This document shows positions 1 to 7,935 of a stretch of 32,356 nt of DNA, piece after piece. Position numbers and translations under genes: made by a program. Position 1 is the first letter of the stretch; every line of letters starts with the position of its first letter. Origin of the DNA: a virus; the IMG/VR virus record IMGVR_UViG_3300030503_000302, positions 1 through 32,356 of that record. The stretch is one strand, 5' to 3'. The notes beneath the pieces were generated by a model. It made no database searches and was not told where the DNA came from. It was given only the letters and a program-made list of their open reading frames with translations.

Positions 1-144
1 TACATCCTCATAGCGGCCGAACTGCATATCGCCGTCTCAGATGAAATGCCAGTTTACCGCTTCCAGCAGCTAGCGGGATTCGCGCAGAAGAGGCGTAATG
101 ATCGCATAAAAGCAGCAGAAGAGGGCAAGAACTGGGTGGGATAA
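1..144 (+). CDS. Unknown phage protein, C-terminal 47 residues (5' truncated by window edge)
   Basis: Frame 1 is open from the first base to a TAA at 142-144 and gives 47 residues rich in charged side chains (ending EEGKNWVG). The start lies outside the window. It ends 12 bases before the tape-measure start and runs in the same direction, so it is very likely part of the same late operon. In T4-like phages the genes just upstream of the tape measure encode hub assembly factors or tail chaperones. That context is only suggestive, because I recognise no family in these residues. Confidence 0.7.
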   Translation, partial: YILIAAELHIAVSDEMPVYRFQQLAGFAQKRRNDRIKAAEEGKNWVG

Positions 145-156
145 AATAGGTGATTT

Positions 157-1941
157 ATGGCAACCAAGAAACCAACGACATTCAACTCTGACCAGGCGAA
201 GACTAAGTGGGATTCGCTTGAGAGTAAGGCAGGTGCATCGATTCAAAAGATCGTATCGGGCACTGCCTCGTCTAGTGATATCAAAGCTATCTCTGGCACA
301 CTGACTCAACTGTCTAACGTCGCTTCGTTGGTTTTCGAGGAGGCTGTGACTAGCGCTGAGAAGAATGCATTGATGATCCAGAAGGCTGGGAACATCAAGG
401 TCAAGGAAGGGCTGACTGCTTTTGAGACTGCGTTGAACATGTCCCTGCAGTCGTCCTTCTCTAATCTCATTCAACAGATCAAGGACATTCTCGAGCTCGA
501 CCTCCTGGGACAAACAGAAGAACTCAAAACCACGATGGGTGGTAGATTCGATGAGATAGCGATGATGCTACCTCCAAAGGATCTACCGACAGTCAATGAC
601 CTGCTGGCATCCAATGAGTTATTGGTTGAGAAGTTGCAAGAAGCTTCAGCTAATGACTGGGATAGACGTTCGGACGATTTGCTCGATCGTATCTACTCAA
701 TGTTCGGCGAGAAGCTATCTAATCTCAAAGTTAAAGTGCCGACGGTCATTGGTGGATCCGGGAGTAAGCATACCAAGGGTCAACGGCACGTAATGAATCC
801 CTATGAGCTGCGTAACCTGGCGGAACAGGGAGCAGCTCTGACGGGTCCGGGGGATGAGAACACCATAGAAGGTGGGATCACTGAAGTTGAACCTACGACA
901 GATCCTCTGGCGCAGGTGTCAATGCCTAAAGGCGACGGCACAGTAGATGCTACTACCACCGAAAGTGCAACTACTTCAACAGGCAACCAATCGAACGCAC
1001 AACTCGATGAGATAACACGCAAGATCAATCAGCTCATTGCCTCCAAGGGTAAAACAAAGAAGGGTGAAGAGAATGAGGACGACCAAGAGAAGGAAACAAA
1101 GAAGGCTGACTCATGGTGGAAGTCATTCAAGAACTGGATAGGCCATCCCCTAAAGAACACTAAGAAGGCGGTGGGTGGATTCCTGGACGATCATCCTTGG
1201 CTCAAGGGATTAGGTCTTGGTTTGTTATCTATGATCCTTGATCCAACCTTGTGGACTACCCTCGTCGACAAGTTCAAAGAATACGTGACGTGGGACAATA
1301 TCAAAAGCACTGCCTTATCAGCCTGGGATTCAATAACCAGTCTTGCTGACAAGTATCTCACCTGGGATAATGTCAAAGCCGTGGCTTCTACCGCGTGGGA
1401 TTGGATCAAGACGATTGGCACTGATATCTACAGCTGGATTCAGGAAGCAATCCATGGAAAGTCCCCTACAGTCAACAAGGGAGTGGATGTAGCCAAGAAG
1501 GACTGGAACAAGCCAGCTACAGATAAACATGCACAGGGTGTAGGTCCGGTTTCTGTGGGTTATGCTGCCGGGGATGCAACCCGTCAATGGGTCATAGACA
1601 AATACACCCAAGCTTCAGGAGCTGTATCGAACTGGTTCAAAGGTGGGGATCAAACGACATCGAGTCCGACCATTAGTCTTAACCAGAATCGCAATTCATC
1701 CCTGAGTCAACAGGTGGGAAACATCACCGCATCGCAGACAGCAATACGTCAGGGATCGATGACTGTCACCCCGGGCACGACTACAACCAATAATGTCCAG
1801 ACTCCTGCGCAGGCATCGGGTACCCAAGGTAGGCAGTCAGCGGCAGGGACACCCAATATTTCCATGAATAGTTTTGGGTTCACTTCAGCAACCAATGACC
1901 AGTTAATGCTCATGAATGTTCCTGGCTTCATGGGCTCTTAA
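157..1941 (+). CDS. Tail tape-measure / baseplate hub protein, T4 gp29-like
   Basis: The 594-residue product is probably the tail tape measure, which fills the tube, sets tail length and is released at infection. The case rests on position and architecture rather than a signature motif. It is the first complete gene before the tail-tip muramidase and tube-initiator genes. The N-terminal 180 residues look helical. A low-complexity acidic/Thr-rich linker covers about 235-315, and one hydrophobic stretch lies near 348-361 (LKGLGLGLLSMIL). A 24-residue repeat carrying TWDN recurs at 378 and 402, each followed by an aromatic amphipathic helix (AW or AWDW). T4 gp29 is 590 residues, almost the same length. 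The start is ATG with AGGTGAT just upstream. A membrane-interacting hub protein other than a tape measure remains possible. Confidence 0.6.
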   Translation: MATKKPTTFNSDQAKTKWDSLESKAGASIQKIVSGTASSSDIKAISGTLTQLSNVASLVFEEAVTSAEKNALMIQKAGNIKVKEGLTAFETALNMSLQSSFSNLIQQIKDILELDLLGQTEELKTTMGGRFDEIAMMLPPKDLPTVNDLLASNELLVEKLQEASANDWDRRSDDLLDRIYSMFGEKLSNLKVKVPTVIGGSGSKHTKGQRHVMNPYELRNLAEQGAALTGPGDENTIEGGITEVEPTTDPLAQVSMPKGDGTVDATTTESATTSTGNQSNAQLDEITRKINQLIASKGKTKKGEENEDDQEKETKKADSWWKSFKNWIGHPLKNTKKAVGGFLDDHPWLKGLGLGLLSMILDPTLWTTLVDKFKEYVTWDNIKSTALSAWDSITSLADKYLTWDNVKAVASTAWDWIKTIGTDIYSWIQEAIHGKSPTVNKGVDVAKKDWNKPATDKHAQGVGPVSVGYAAGDATRQWVIDKYTQASGAVSNWFKGGDQTTSSPTISLNQNRNSSLSQQVGNITASQTAIRQGSMTVTPGTTTTNNVQTPAQASGTQGRQSAAGTPNISMNSFGFTSATNDQLMLMNVPGFMGS

Positions 1942-1950
1942 GGGCTAGAA

Positions 1951-3330
1951 ATGGAATTCGTGGACATCGCTAACCAATATGCACGAGAGGATCTGGGGCA
2001 ACCCGTTCTCTCGGATGAAAAGGTTCAAAGCCTAGATGACTACATTCCATCATCCATGGCTTCAGCAGTTAAGCAGGCTTCGAGTCGAGAGGAGGCTGAA
2101 GACTGGATCATGGCGACAATGGGTGCCTGGGACTTTCTTGAGAATCTGGACGACGGAGAGGAAGGGACGACCAAGAAAAAGAAGAATGAATCCTTACTAC
2201 ATAAGATTCTCCATTGGCTAGGCAAGAAGATTGAACATAGGATGGAAAAGGCAGTCTTCCGATTCATCCGAAACCAGATCTTCAAGGTCATTCGTTGGAT
2301 AGTTGATGAAACCATCAAGCCTATCTTTCGTTATGCCATGGAAGAATTGGTCGCCCCCATCCTAGAGACCATAGTTAGTGCTATAGTTAGTCCTGAGTTG
2401 TTGATCGCAGCTGGCATTGGTGCAGTGGCAGTGGGTCTTGGTTTTGTCGGAGAATGGTTATTTAAGAAGTACTTTCAGTCTGGTATGGAACCTGCTGGCG
2501 ATTCCCGCGTAGGCTATATGGATCCTTCCGCATCGGCAGCACCGCGGATGCCAGCGGGTGCAGCTCAGGCAAATACGCAATACGTTCCACCTCCTCCCAT
2601 GCGTCCGGGTATAGCTGGCAAGACTTACTCTCAACTTGAAGCCCTGATTCAATCTGGTGAGTCGAGTAAGAAAGGATATGATGACTATAACTTCTCCTCC
2701 ATTGGTAGCAAGCACGGTTATGCAGGAAAACCTGTTTCGCAGATGACGATTCAGGAAGTACAAAGTCAACAAAGCCAGCATAACTACAACGCGGTTGGTC
2801 GCTATCAGATGATCGCCACTACTTTGGATGCCGCGGTGGAGTTCCTACATCTGGATCCATCAACTACGTTTGATATGGATACACAAGACTATATCTTCGA
2901 GTCCTATCTTATCACCAGGAAGCAGCAGGAAATAGGCGACTACATCTCAGGTAAGTCAGATGATTTGTGGGGCGCAGTTTATGCCGCAAGTAAGGAATGG
3001 GCTTCGGTGGCAGCACCTCCCAGCTATCCGCTGTACAAAGGTGGGGTAAGCGATGGTCTAACTTCCTACTACTCGGGCTTGCAAGGCAACAAGGCTTCTA
3101 TCAGTGCGATTCAAATGGCGCAAACTCTCCAGCAGGAGAGACAGAATTACCAGCTGGCAAATGGTGGGAAATCTAGCGTTCAGGATGGTGTGGCTACCCA
3201 GCAGGTGAATCAACAACAAGCACCGGCACAAAGTTCTGGTCCTACAGCAGCCGTTATCGGTGGCTCTCAAGGTTACACGACTCCAAACATCATAAAGCAT
3301 CAAGGTGTTCTTCTAGCAGTTAACGGGTAA
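1951..3330 (+). CDS. Membrane-anchored tail muramidase (lysozyme-like, tail-tip)
   Basis: The 459-residue protein combines a helical N-terminus, a hydrophobic segment at about 150-171 (LIAAGIGAVAVGLGFVGEWLF), a Pro/Ala linker near 195-220 and a lysozyme-like domain at about 225-360. The muramidase signature is clear: a GES motif whose Glu (about 237) is the likely general acid, followed by KGYDDYN, SQMTIQEV, the substrate-groove motif AVGRYQMI and the downstream LDPSTTFDMDTQDYIF block. The C-terminal 90 residues are Gln/Ser-rich and look disordered. It follows the tape-measure stop by 9 bases with AAGGG upstream of the ATG. The likely job is local peptidoglycan cleavage as the tail tip crosses the envelope, with the hydrophobic segment contacting the inner membrane. 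The enzyme class is well supported; the exact place in the virion is inferred. Confidence 0.8.
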   Translation: MEFVDIANQYAREDLGQPVLSDEKVQSLDDYIPSSMASAVKQASSREEAEDWIMATMGAWDFLENLDDGEEGTTKKKKNESLLHKILHWLGKKIEHRMEKAVFRFIRNQIFKVIRWIVDETIKPIFRYAMEELVAPILETIVSAIVSPELLIAAGIGAVAVGLGFVGEWLFKKYFQSGMEPAGDSRVGYMDPSASAAPRMPAGAAQANTQYVPPPPMRPGIAGKTYSQLEALIQSGESSKKGYDDYNFSSIGSKHGYAGKPVSQMTIQEVQSQQSQHNYNAVGRYQMIATTLDAAVEFLHLDPSTTFDMDTQDYIFESYLITRKQQEIGDYISGKSDDLWGAVYAASKEWASVAAPPSYPLYKGGVSDGLTSYYSGLQGNKASISAIQMAQTLQQERQNYQLANGGKSSVQDGVATQQVNQQQAPAQSSGPTAAVIGGSQGYTTPNIIKHQGVLLAVNG

Positions 3331-3347
3331 GTAAGGAATAAAATAGT

Positions 3348-4322
3348 ATGGCATCCTCACCAAATTATTTAGTGTACGTCCAGAGCTACGGTACTCCAGG
3401 TACCACGACTCCTCTTGTTTCTGTTACCGCTCCGATTCCTGAAGACGTTATGTTTGACATGGAATCGACTTATGAGATGAAGCTGCCGCAAGGTCCTGAC
3501 AAAGGTTTAGCCGGTACTGCGTTAGCTGCATTGGGTCTGAAGTTAACTGTTCAAGCCCTCACCGCTCAACTGTGGTCTGGTTCAACAACTAGTGACCTGA
3601 CCATTGCTTTGGAGTTTCACACCGAGACTGATCCTGTGGCTGACGTCAGAACACCAATCGTTAATCTAATGAAGTTGGTAACACCTAGTGTCTCCTCAAC
3701 TGGTGGTATTCTTCAGGCGCCGGGTCCTCAACTGGATCTCGCACAGCTTTTGCAAATCGCGAAAGATATCGTATCGCAAGGACAGGGAATATTCACCTCA
3801 GTTGGTTCTGGTGTAGGTTCGACTTCAGGTTATTCTTCCTCGACTGTCCTTAACGGGCTGGGTTCCACTTCGACATCAACCCAGCAGATCACGCAGTCGA
3901 CAATGGTTAACTCAAATCTGCAAACCGCGGATGGGACGAATAGTACGGTGTTTCAATCACCCACCCAGAACGCCTCGAAAGGTACAGCAGCATATTGGAA
4001 ATCACAGATATCGAATCGCATCTCAATTCAAATCGGCAACTACATGTTATTCGACAATGTGGTGATCACGAGGTTAAGTTCGACTTTTATGTCGAATCTT
4101 GACGCGACCACAGGACTACCACACCACGTAAAGGTTGGCTTGTCCTTTCGCCCAATGTTCATGCTCACCCAGTCCGATCTCGATAACGTTTACCTGAACC
4201 CGGGCCAGAATTACACACCTGGTAACAACAACTATGGCTTCTCGATGACCGGGTTGTCTGGTGTTGGTAATGCTTCACTGGCCCCCTCAGGTTCTCTGAG
4301 TCCTGGCGAGACGCTGGGCTAA
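3348..4322 (+). CDS. Baseplate tail-tube protein, gp48/gp54-like
   Basis: The 324-residue product has the features of the proteins that link the baseplate hub to the first tail-tube ring. The N-terminus (NYLVYVQSYG) leads into a beta-rich region. A Ser/Thr/Gly-rich linker spans about 150-200. The C-terminal domain contains IGNYMLFDNVVITRLSSTF, then a GLPHHVKVGLSF strand and LTQSDLDNVYL, a pattern typical of T4 gp48/gp54 and related tube-initiator proteins. It sits between the tail muramidase and the gp53-like wedge gene, which fits. AAGGAA precedes the ATG. Assignment to gp48 or gp54 individually is not possible; only one such gene is present here. Confidence 0.6.
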   Translation: MASSPNYLVYVQSYGTPGTTTPLVSVTAPIPEDVMFDMESTYEMKLPQGPDKGLAGTALAALGLKLTVQALTAQLWSGSTTSDLTIALEFHTETDPVADVRTPIVNLMKLVTPSVSSTGGILQAPGPQLDLAQLLQIAKDIVSQGQGIFTSVGSGVGSTSGYSSSTVLNGLGSTSTSTQQITQSTMVNSNLQTADGTNSTVFQSPTQNASKGTAAYWKSQISNRISIQIGNYMLFDNVVITRLSSTFMSNLDATTGLPHHVKVGLSFRPMFMLTQSDLDNVYLNPGQNYTPGNNNYGFSMTGLSGVGNASLAPSGSLSPGETLG

Positions 4323-4338
4323 TTCAAAGGTTATTCAA

Positions 4339-5487
4339 ATGACCAAGTCACAACTATACACCTTCCTCCTAACTTATCAGCAAGAGAATTCTAGTGGCCG
4401 CGCCTGGATTGAGAGAGCTCTCTCAAAGTTTCCTAATGTTCTAAAGACATTGAGGATTAATCTAGGAGATGAATTCGGCACCATTGAAGTCTATCAATTC
4501 CTGAAGCCTCAAGAAGGTCTGTGTCAACTCTGTAGTAAGCCAACGAAGTTCAGATCATTCTCTTCGGGTTTCAAGAAGTTCTGCAGTACCCAATGTGCTA
4601 ATGAGAGGAACTTTGGTCCCAAAGAAGAATTAAATCTTGAACCAAAAGTTAAGGTCGAAGGGTTCGATGACATTGTTGATCCCTCAGTGGTGCCCAAAGA
4701 GAAGGTTGAAAAACCCAATAAAAAGGTAGTTTCGGCCGTAGTCGAAAAACCACCTGTTTCTATAGAGAAAACCGTCCTTAAGAACTCTGGTGGGACTATG
4801 TACGATCCGCCTAAAAAACCTACTATTGCACCTGAGTTAGAGCAGCCCAGAGTAAGGCTATTAGCCGATCTTAAACAGTTCGGGATTCGTCGTTCCAATC
4901 CGCCTAAAAGAATCACACAAGGACATTGGGACAGGATCAAAGAGAGTGAGGAATTGGTTGCCAGGTCAGAGGCCGAACTTCAGGATCGTAAAGCTAAGAG
5001 AGAAGCTAGAAAGGAAGAACTTAAAGTCGAACCACAGATCGAGCCTATCAAGAATGACAAGGTCGAAATTCATGGAGATCGGACTTTTGAACTTCAAGGT
5101 ATGGAATCTAATGCTTTGTCTGTCCTCCTCTATGAGATGGGAATTCCGGTGCATCTGTTCGATACTTCGAGGAAGGAAGTCTCGTACTTCAACAAGGCTA
5201 TTGGCAAACAGAAGAACTACGTTCCTAATCTCGTGCTAGACAATAAGATTGTGATAATGGCTAAGGGTCCTTCAGCTCTTAAGAATGAACGACTGGTGCA
5301 AGAGATAAGAGATAAATGTACGGGTGTTATCTGGAGTGGTCGTCATTTCCTCCTGCTTGTCATGGACAACTATGGTAACATCTTATCCGCTAACGTCGAT
5401 CAGGTTTCAGACATGGAAACAACTCCTTTAAGCAAGGAAGCTGTTCTTCAGTTGGCTGGGATGATTCGAGAATTACTAAACAGGTGA
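4339..5487 (+). CDS. Zinc-finger protein with degenerate PD-(D/E)XK-like nuclease domain (probable inactivated homing endonuclease)
   Basis: The 382-residue protein is not an obvious structural protein. Residues 20-95 hold a helical segment then a Cys4 finger (C62, C65, C82, C86; CQLC..KFCSTQC), of the kind found at the N-terminus of phage-encoded Vsr/Hef-like homing endonucleases. A charged coiled-coil or linker region rich in Lys/Glu covers 95-245. Residues 251-345 follow the layout of the matching nuclease domain: GMES (E256) for the usual GYE, then YVPNLVL and IVIMAKG where active relatives have YPD...IIEVK. The acidic residues are replaced by N297 and M307 while K309 is kept, so cleavage activity is doubtful. 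The gene lies 16 bases after the tube protein and 4 bases before the gp53-like gene, has an intact frame and its own ribosome site (AAAGG). The family reading is from memory of motifs and is moderate. Confidence 0.5.
   Translation: MTKSQLYTFLLTYQQENSSGRAWIERALSKFPNVLKTLRINLGDEFGTIEVYQFLKPQEGLCQLCSKPTKFRSFSSGFKKFCSTQCANERNFGPKEELNLEPKVKVEGFDDIVDPSVVPKEKVEKPNKKVVSAVVEKPPVSIEKTVLKNSGGTMYDPPKKPTIAPELEQPRVRLLADLKQFGIRRSNPPKRITQGHWDRIKESEELVARSEAELQDRKAKREARKEELKVEPQIEPIKNDKVEIHGDRTFELQGMESNALSVLLYEMGIPVHLFDTSRKEVSYFNKAIGKQKNYVPNLVLDNKIVIMAKGPSALKNERLVQEIRDKCTGVIWSGRHFLLLVMDNYGNILSANVDQVSDMETTPLSKEAVLQLAGMIRELLNR
4409..4426. repeat. 18-bp perfect palindrome inside a coding region
   Basis: TTGAGAGAGCTCTCTCAA equals its own reverse complement. 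It falls in codons of the zinc-finger/nuclease-like gene and codes for an ordinary helix segment. There is no U-run, so it is not a standard terminator. Confidence 0.6.
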
Positions 5488-5491
5488 GATA

Positions 5492-5842
5492 ATGAGTGTA
5501 GCAGGATATACAGGGGATTTCGATTATTCGAAGTACACGCCGTTGGACAACACCTTGGATCAGTACGATGTCTTTCAATCTGGTTACAAGAATATCCGTT
5601 TCAATATCCAACAGCAGCAACAGATTCAACTCGATAACTCGAATGCCTACAATCTTCCAGGCATTGCATATCAGGCTTATGGTGATACATCGCTGTGGTG
5701 GGCTATCATGGTTTACAATGGACTATCAGATCCCTTGACAGACATTCAACCAGGAATTGTTTTGTTGCTGCCTGCCAAGTCGACGATTCAATCCTACATC
5801 TCAAGACAGTCTTCGTCGTCGTCTTCGACCATGACCGTCTAA
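5492..5842 (+). CDS. Baseplate wedge protein, gp53-like (LysM-like fold)
   Basis: The 116-residue product carries the hallmark of the gp53 wedge family: LPGIAYQAYGDTSLWWAIMVYNGLSDPLTDIQPGIVLLLP. The YGD...LWW.I...N...DP...I..G..L..P pattern is shared with LysM-like baseplate proteins. A Ser-rich tail ends the protein. In T4, gp53 helps join wedges around the hub. The start ATG is preceded by AGGTGAGATA, and the gene begins 4 bases after the previous stop. Its own stop codon overlaps the ribosome site of the next gene (TAAGGAGG), which suggests coupled translation with the hub protein. Confidence 0.8.
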   Translation: MSVAGYTGDFDYSKYTPLDNTLDQYDVFQSGYKNIRFNIQQQQQIQLDNSNAYNLPGIAYQAYGDTSLWWAIMVYNGLSDPLTDIQPGIVLLLPAKSTIQSYISRQSSSSSSTMTV

Positions 5843-5852
5843 GGAGGATCCG

Positions 5853-6971
5853 GTGGGATACATCTTACAAGATAGTATCGAGGTAACGATCCTTATCAAC
5901 GGATCTGAATATTACCTCGAAAGTTTCAACCAGTTGCAATTCCTCCACATAGGGATGACCACGAAGTTGAATGTGCCGACATGTCACTTTGCTGTTCAGG
6001 ACGTAACTCATTATTTCGATGTTGTCAACCTGCAGGATGGAATTCCAATTCAGATCGTTATCAAGCCGATCACCGGTGACACCACGACTTTCAACTTCCG
6101 AAAGTTCAACCACAAGAAAACATTCAACGGTCAGTGTTTTGAATACGAGATTGATGGCTACTACGATGCGCCTCTGTATTGGTCACAGACGTCCATAGCG
6201 GGGATACAGGGAACATCATCTACCGCTTTGTCCGATATCGCGGCAACCTGTGGTCTGAAGTACAGTGGAGTAGCAACTGCAGACTCCCAGATATGGATGC
6301 CTCGCAACAGAACTTACTGCGAGTTCGTCAAGTCCGTGGTATCACGTGGTTACGCATCCTCGACTTCCTACATGTGCTCAGGAGTAGACTTCACGGGAAC
6401 CCTGTTATACAAGGACGTGAACAATCTGCCTGCGTCTACTTCTACCATAATTCTCGGACAGATTCAGGATGGAGCATGGGTTGCAACTGACTATCGACCC
6501 GTCGCTGTTTCGGGGTTAACGAATAAGATGCAGGGGTATCAGCACACCCGCTACAACCAGTCGTTAACAACCGATACCCTGTCATCCTCGTACTCGACCT
6601 TGCAACTAACACCCGATGTTTTGGCCCCTCTATATAACCCTCAGGTGGCTCAGCAAATCACCTCAGGCTACAGGTCATTCGGAGGCATAGACGTTGGAAA
6701 TACCCACGAAGCATATGAGTTAGCTTATTACCAGAATCAGAGATACGCCTCGTTCTTCTCCATGGCTGTTGAATTTCAAATGTACACGCCGACGACCTAC
6801 ACTTTGTTTGATAAGTTTACGTTCTCGGTAGACAGCGATGCACAGAAGGCGGATGTCCCATACGCTGGTGATTACACTGTAGCAGCCAAGGCGTGGTATA
6901 TCCAAGGAGGTTGGTTCTGTGAGAAGATTCTCGGAGTTCGTATGGGGACCAACAACTCCTCGTCTACCTGA
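5853..6971 (+). CDS. Baseplate hub protein, gp27/gpD-like
   Basis: The 372-residue protein resembles the gpD/gp27 hub fold, the trimer that links spike and tail tube. It has an N-terminal beta domain (VTILINGSEYYLESF, then FHIG-type and VPTCHFAVQD strands), a domain with SSTALSDIAATCGLKYSG, and the characteristic WMPRNRTYCEFVKSVVSRGYAS helix-strand unit near 148-172. The C-terminus has two further beta-rich stretches. The start is GTG at 5853, chosen because an excellent AAGGAGG lies 5 bases upstream and no better ATG follows. It is directly upstream of the spike gene, the order seen in P2 and T4 relatives. Confidence 0.7.
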   Translation: MGYILQDSIEVTILINGSEYYLESFNQLQFLHIGMTTKLNVPTCHFAVQDVTHYFDVVNLQDGIPIQIVIKPITGDTTTFNFRKFNHKKTFNGQCFEYEIDGYYDAPLYWSQTSIAGIQGTSSTALSDIAATCGLKYSGVATADSQIWMPRNRTYCEFVKSVVSRGYASSTSYMCSGVDFTGTLLYKDVNNLPASTSTIILGQIQDGAWVATDYRPVAVSGLTNKMQGYQHTRYNQSLTTDTLSSSYSTLQLTPDVLAPLYNPQVAQQITSGYRSFGGIDVGNTHEAYELAYYQNQRYASFFSMAVEFQMYTPTTYTLFDKFTFSVDSDAQKADVPYAGDYTVAAKAWYIQGGWFCEKILGVRMGTNNSSST

Positions 6972-6986
6972 TATAAAGAGAGCGAT

Positions 6987-7823
6987 ATGTCATTTCAATC
7001 GACTTCAGACTTTGTCGGAGCGACAGAAGATTACGGGCAAGGTTATTACGTCGGGACAGTTTACTCGAACTCAGACCCACTGGGACTGAATCGAATTCAG
7101 GCAACTGTTCCAGGAATCTATGATCCAACACGGGGTCCCGTTCCGTGGATTGCCCCCTTGCCTTACTCACCATTCGGATTCGGAACTTCAGCCAAGGGTC
7201 CTTATGGAACTTATGGAGTCCCTCCAGTTGGATCTGTGATAAAGATCGAGTTGCAAAATGGTGATGTCCATAAGCCTTTGTATACCAGCCTTTATACGTT
7301 GCCAAATGTTAACTCAGCATTTCCGTCCACCATCTGGGGATTTCAGGATCCAGATGGTAACATCGTTCAATACGACACGACAAACCACACCTATAGATTT
7401 GTTACCTACGGTGGAGCAATCATAACGATATCCCAAACGGGGCAAAGAACAACTACGGTGAACGGGGATACAACGAACTCAGACGGAGCTTGGCAAGTTA
7501 ATGTAACGGGTAATGCTGGGATAACTGCGAGCGGCAACGTAAGTGTAGACGCGACTGGTGGTAATATGAGTTTGGATACCAGTGGAAACTTTGCAATGAC
7601 TGCGACAGGCACGGCAACATACACGGCGTCAGCTCATAACTTCGTTGGACCTTTGAACGCCTCTTCGACCATCGGTGCTCAAGGCGATATCACTGATGAC
7701 ATAGCAAGTGGCAATGGCCAGACGATGGCAGACATGCGTCAGATCTATAATGAGCATATTCATACCGTAATAGTAGACGGTAGTGAAGAGGACACTTCTA
7801 TTCCTATTCCGCAAGTACCATAA
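6987..7823 (+). CDS. Central spike protein, gpV/gp5-like, with HxH metal-binding tip motif
   Basis: The 278-residue protein has the architecture of a cell-puncturing spike. An OB-fold domain occupies about 17-105 (YYVGTVYSNSDPLGLNRIQATVPG...PPVGSVIKIELQNGD). A triple-stranded beta-helix of short alternating repeats runs over about 130-220 (VNVTGNAGITASGNVSVDAT and onward). The C-terminal segment has MRQIYNEHIHTV, whose H257-I-H259 pair matches the HxH motif that binds iron at the tip of P2 gpV-type spikes. No lysozyme domain is inserted, unlike T4 gp5; the muramidase is a separate upstream protein. AAAGAGAG precedes the ATG. Confidence 0.8.
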   Translation: MSFQSTSDFVGATEDYGQGYYVGTVYSNSDPLGLNRIQATVPGIYDPTRGPVPWIAPLPYSPFGFGTSAKGPYGTYGVPPVGSVIKIELQNGDVHKPLYTSLYTLPNVNSAFPSTIWGFQDPDGNIVQYDTTNHTYRFVTYGGAIITISQTGQRTTTVNGDTTNSDGAWQVNVTGNAGITASGNVSVDATGGNMSLDTSGNFAMTATGTATYTASAHNFVGPLNASSTIGAQGDITDDIASGNGQTMADMRQIYNEHIHTVIVDGSEEDTSIPIPQVP

Positions 7824-7840
7824 AGAGCTTCAATTTTAAC

Positions 7841-7908
7841 GATGAGTCGTAGGAGAAAAGACCGACGGGTCCTGAGTTGCCAACACAACTCTATCCTACG
7901 TGCTCATC
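7841..7908 (+). ncRNA. Candidate three-way-junction RNA upstream of the homing endonuclease
   Basis: The strand folds by eye into a closed three-way junction. The outer stem pairs 7841-7846 with 7903-7908 and 7848-7854 with 7894-7900, giving 13 Watson-Crick pairs around a 1x2 internal loop. Inside it are a 4-bp hairpin (7860-7863 with 7868-7871, loop GACG) and a 6-bp hairpin (7874-7879 with 7886-7891, loop CCAACA). Junction strands are GAAAA, CT and TA. It ends 14 bases before the GGAG ribosome site of the GIY-YIG gene. There is no U-tract, so it is not a simple terminator. It could be a leader that controls endonuclease expression or a remnant of a structured mobile element. No known class is recognised. 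Confidence 0.5.
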
Positions 7909-7935
7909 CTCCTCAACTTGTTGGAGTTGTCAAAG

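Noticed and set aside
70-513. Leftward 147-residue open frame at the left end
   Set aside because: It lies opposite the end of one gene and the start of the tape measure, has no ribosome site and lacks protein-like features.
5841-5852. Frameshift between the gp53-like and hub genes
   Set aside because: The hub gene has its own GTG and a strong AAGGAGG, and each product is complete, so they are separate genes.
7841-7908. Hammerhead ribozyme
   Set aside because: The three-way junction and the GATGAG/GAAA strings resemble one, but the CUGANGA and GAAA core strands do not fall at the required junction positions.
7900-7935. GTG start 12 codons earlier for the GIY-YIG gene
   Set aside because: It lies in the outer RNA stem with no ribosome site; ATG 7936 has GGAG at proper spacing.
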